Part shown: positions 62,624 through 64,000 of the stretch, piece by piece
Layout of the letters: every line of letters begins with the position of its first letter
Numbering within the stretch: the stretch's first letter is position 1
From: JAVBLV01 sp031553195
Lineage (GTDB): Bacteria; Bacteroidota; Bacteroidia; Bacteroidales; P3
Assembly (NCBI GenBank): GCA_031553195.1
Contig: JAVBLV010000026.1
Span: 11,570 to 75,569, forward strand
Reading direction: 5' to 3'
DNA: 64,000 nt
Position numbers and translations under genes: made by a program
Notes under the pieces: generated by a model
Seen by the model: the letters and a program-made list of their open reading frames with translations, nothing else
Told to the model about the DNA's origin: nothing
Database searches by the model: none

Positions 62624-63842
62624 ATGACGGAAGTAAAAGTAAGTTTCTACCTCAAACGAAACGAGGAGAAAGCGGACGGAACGGTTCCCGTATTGGGGCG
62701 TATCCGCATCGGAAAATCAATGGTGCAGTTCAGCGCCAAAGTTAGTGTTCCGGTATCCCTTTGGGATACCCAGTCCGGCAGGGCTACCGGAAAAAGTAAA
62801 ACAGCAACCTCGGTCAATGCTGCATTGGACAAGATTCGTGTCGCTATTCATTCTTCCTATAAAGATTTGCTGGTGAAAAAAGAAAACGTATCCGCCGAAG
62901 AGGTGAAAAATGCCTTTCAAGGCATCGCCTCCGAGCAGGATACCCTTGTCAAATACTACGAAGCCCATAATGAGAACTTCCTGAAAAATGTCGGAGTGAA
63001 CCGAACAATGGAAACCTATAAGCGTTACGGTATTTCCCTCGCCCATCTGAAACGGTTCATGCGCAAGAAGTACAACGTAAGCGATATGGCTTTTCGGGCA
63101 TTGACCCCGTCGTTCGTTGCCGATTTCGACTATTACCTGCGCGTGGAACTCCGCTTCGCTTCCGGGACCATCGTGAATACGATCGGACAGCTACGCCGTA
63201 TTGTAAAAATGGCCATCAACAACGGGCTTATCCGGAACGACCCGTTTGCCAGTTACGAGTATATCACACAGCCCATCGTCCCCAAGTCGCTGACGGCGGA
63301 AGAGCTGGATTGCAACGCTTTCCCGCCCGAATATGAATTTCATCCGCGACATGTTCCTATTTTCATCATTTACCGGTATCGCGTTCAGCGATATGCGCAA
63401 CCTGACGGAACAGAACCTGTCCACAGCAGAAGATGGTGTCCGGTGGGTGCATCTTAAACGAAAAAAGACAGGTGCGCCCTGCCATATCCCTTTGTTGGAA
63501 ATCCCCCTGCAACTGATTGAAAAATATAAAGGGATATCGAAAGACGGTAAATTATTCCCGATGATTAGTTGCAGCAAGACCAATATTCTTCTCAAGAAAA
63601 TTGCTGCGGAATGCTGTATGAATAAGCTGGTTACGTTCCACACCGGACGCCACTGCTATGCCAACGTGGTTACGCTCTCGCAGGGTGTTCCGCTGGAAAC
63701 GGTAGGCGAACTGCTCGGACACACAGACTGGCGGGCTACCCGTATCTATGCACAGGTAAACAACGAGAAAATCGACGAAGACATGCGCCTTCTCAATAAA
63801 CGACTGTCCGGCAAGTTTCATTTGGCTGACATAGCCATATAA
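62624..63842 (+). pseudogene. Tyrosine site-specific integrase, single-base frameshift
   Basis: About 405 codons if repaired. Arm-binding domain (VKVSFYLKRNEEKADGTVPVLGRIRIG), SAM-like core-binding domain (about 105-205) and catalytic domain. The first frame ends at 63457; the second (63333 on) carries the rest. Removing one T from the run at 63338-63340 joins PPEYEF directly to IRDMFLFSSFTGIAFSDM. HTGRH (His 63639, Arg 63648), GHTDW and the nucleophile Tyr (63747-63749, RIYAQV) are intact. The box I Arg position reads Ala (TGIAF), recalling the IntDOT variant. GC is higher than in neighbouring genes, suggesting transfer. It could also be a sequencing error. Confidence 0.85.
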
Positions 63843-63871
63843 TAACGAAAGGAGGAATAAAACTTAACAAC

Positions 63872-63984
63872 TATGGATTGAAAATCCATAGGTTGGATTG
63901 CGAATGAAATTCGCAGTGTCGACTAGAAGTCGATTGGAAAATGTAAACTGAAGTTCATTGAAATTATTCGAGAATAAAATTCTC
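63872..63984 (+). repeat. Cluster of five small hairpins after the integrase
   Basis: tatggatt-GAA-aatccata (63872-63890); tgcgaat-GAA-attcgca (63899-63915); tcgact-AGA-agtcga (63919-63933); an imperfect aatg-ta-aac-TGAA-gtt-catt (63940-63959); gagaat-AAA-attctc (63970-63984). The stems differ but four have a purine triloop closed by T-A. The sequence runs to the window edge, so the array may continue. No coding capacity. Confidence 0.75.
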
Positions 63985-64000
63985 ATCTGTGTTTGGGTTA

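Noticed and set aside
63872..63984. CRISPR or tandem-repeat array
   Set aside because: The units have different stem sequences and irregular spacing; no direct repeat is present.

Overview
This 64-kb window looks like chromosome from an AT-rich member of the Bacteroidales (Bacteroidota). The evidence is of several kinds. Promoters carry the Bacteroidota -7 box TAnnTTTG just upstream of many starts, and the tRNA-Ser/tRNA-Pro pair has the full TTTG-N19-TAnnTTTG form. Type IX secretion C-terminal sorting domains and BACON domains are present, as are lipoproteins with short lipoboxes, a DUF4292 protein, a PG0541-type protein beside an RND pump, and a Bacteroidota-type tyrosine integrase. There is no rRNA and no CRISPR array.

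Layout. 0-4.6 kb: end of a TPR protein, a DUF4292 lipoprotein, a class III aminotransferase and a methyltransferase-like protein. 4.6-5.7 kb: a scar made of an integrase 5' fragment, a small inverted-repeat element and a decayed IS630-type transposase. 5.8-12.7 kb: a sigma-54 activator overlapping aroA, aquaporin, a lipoprotein nitroreductase, an ECF S-component-like membrane protein, a phosphoribosyltransferase, an alpha/beta hydrolase and a Tat-exported DUF362 protein. 13.4-21.9 kb: two large type IX cargo proteins (a subtilase and a beta-propeller) and a TonB-dependent receptor. 22-32.6 kb: pruA, two glycosyltransferases, an LptF/G permease, rseP, dxr, an M23 peptidase and a small lipoprotein. 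32.9-36 kb: a flippase overlapping a right-handed beta-helix protein. 36.2-42.6 kb: a repeat-containing hypothetical protein, pheT, tryptophanase and cinA.

The most coherent unusual system is at 42.8-46.7 kb on the minus strand. A promoter is followed by an 81-residue Cys-rich protein, a true DsrC carrying both redox cysteines, a DsrM-like haem-b membrane protein, a DsrK/HdrD-like Fe-S protein and a cysteine-desulfurase-like enzyme. No dsrAB is visible. I infer a persulfide/trisulfide relay that exchanges electrons with the quinone pool, fed by a PLP enzyme instead of sulfite reductase. A 40-bp inverted repeat (38/40 identical) flanks the cluster.

46.9-48.9 kb is a graveyard of insertion sequences around a tRNA-Met. 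49-57.2 kb holds corA and a tetR-tolC-adaptor-RND-PG0541 efflux operon. 58-61.8 kb holds a CtpA-type protease, lgt and gpmA. 62-64 kb holds tRNA-Ser, tRNA-Pro and a frameshifted tyrosine integrase. The integrase is followed by five consecutive tiny hairpins with purine-rich loops that run to the window edge, which is the least explained structure here.

Small dispersed repeats are common: a GGATCA-ended element (three copies), a 162-bp AGAGGTTGTTTAAA-ended element (three copies plus a 40-bp remnant), a 29-bp palindrome (three copies) and a 32-bp palindromic repeat (two copies).
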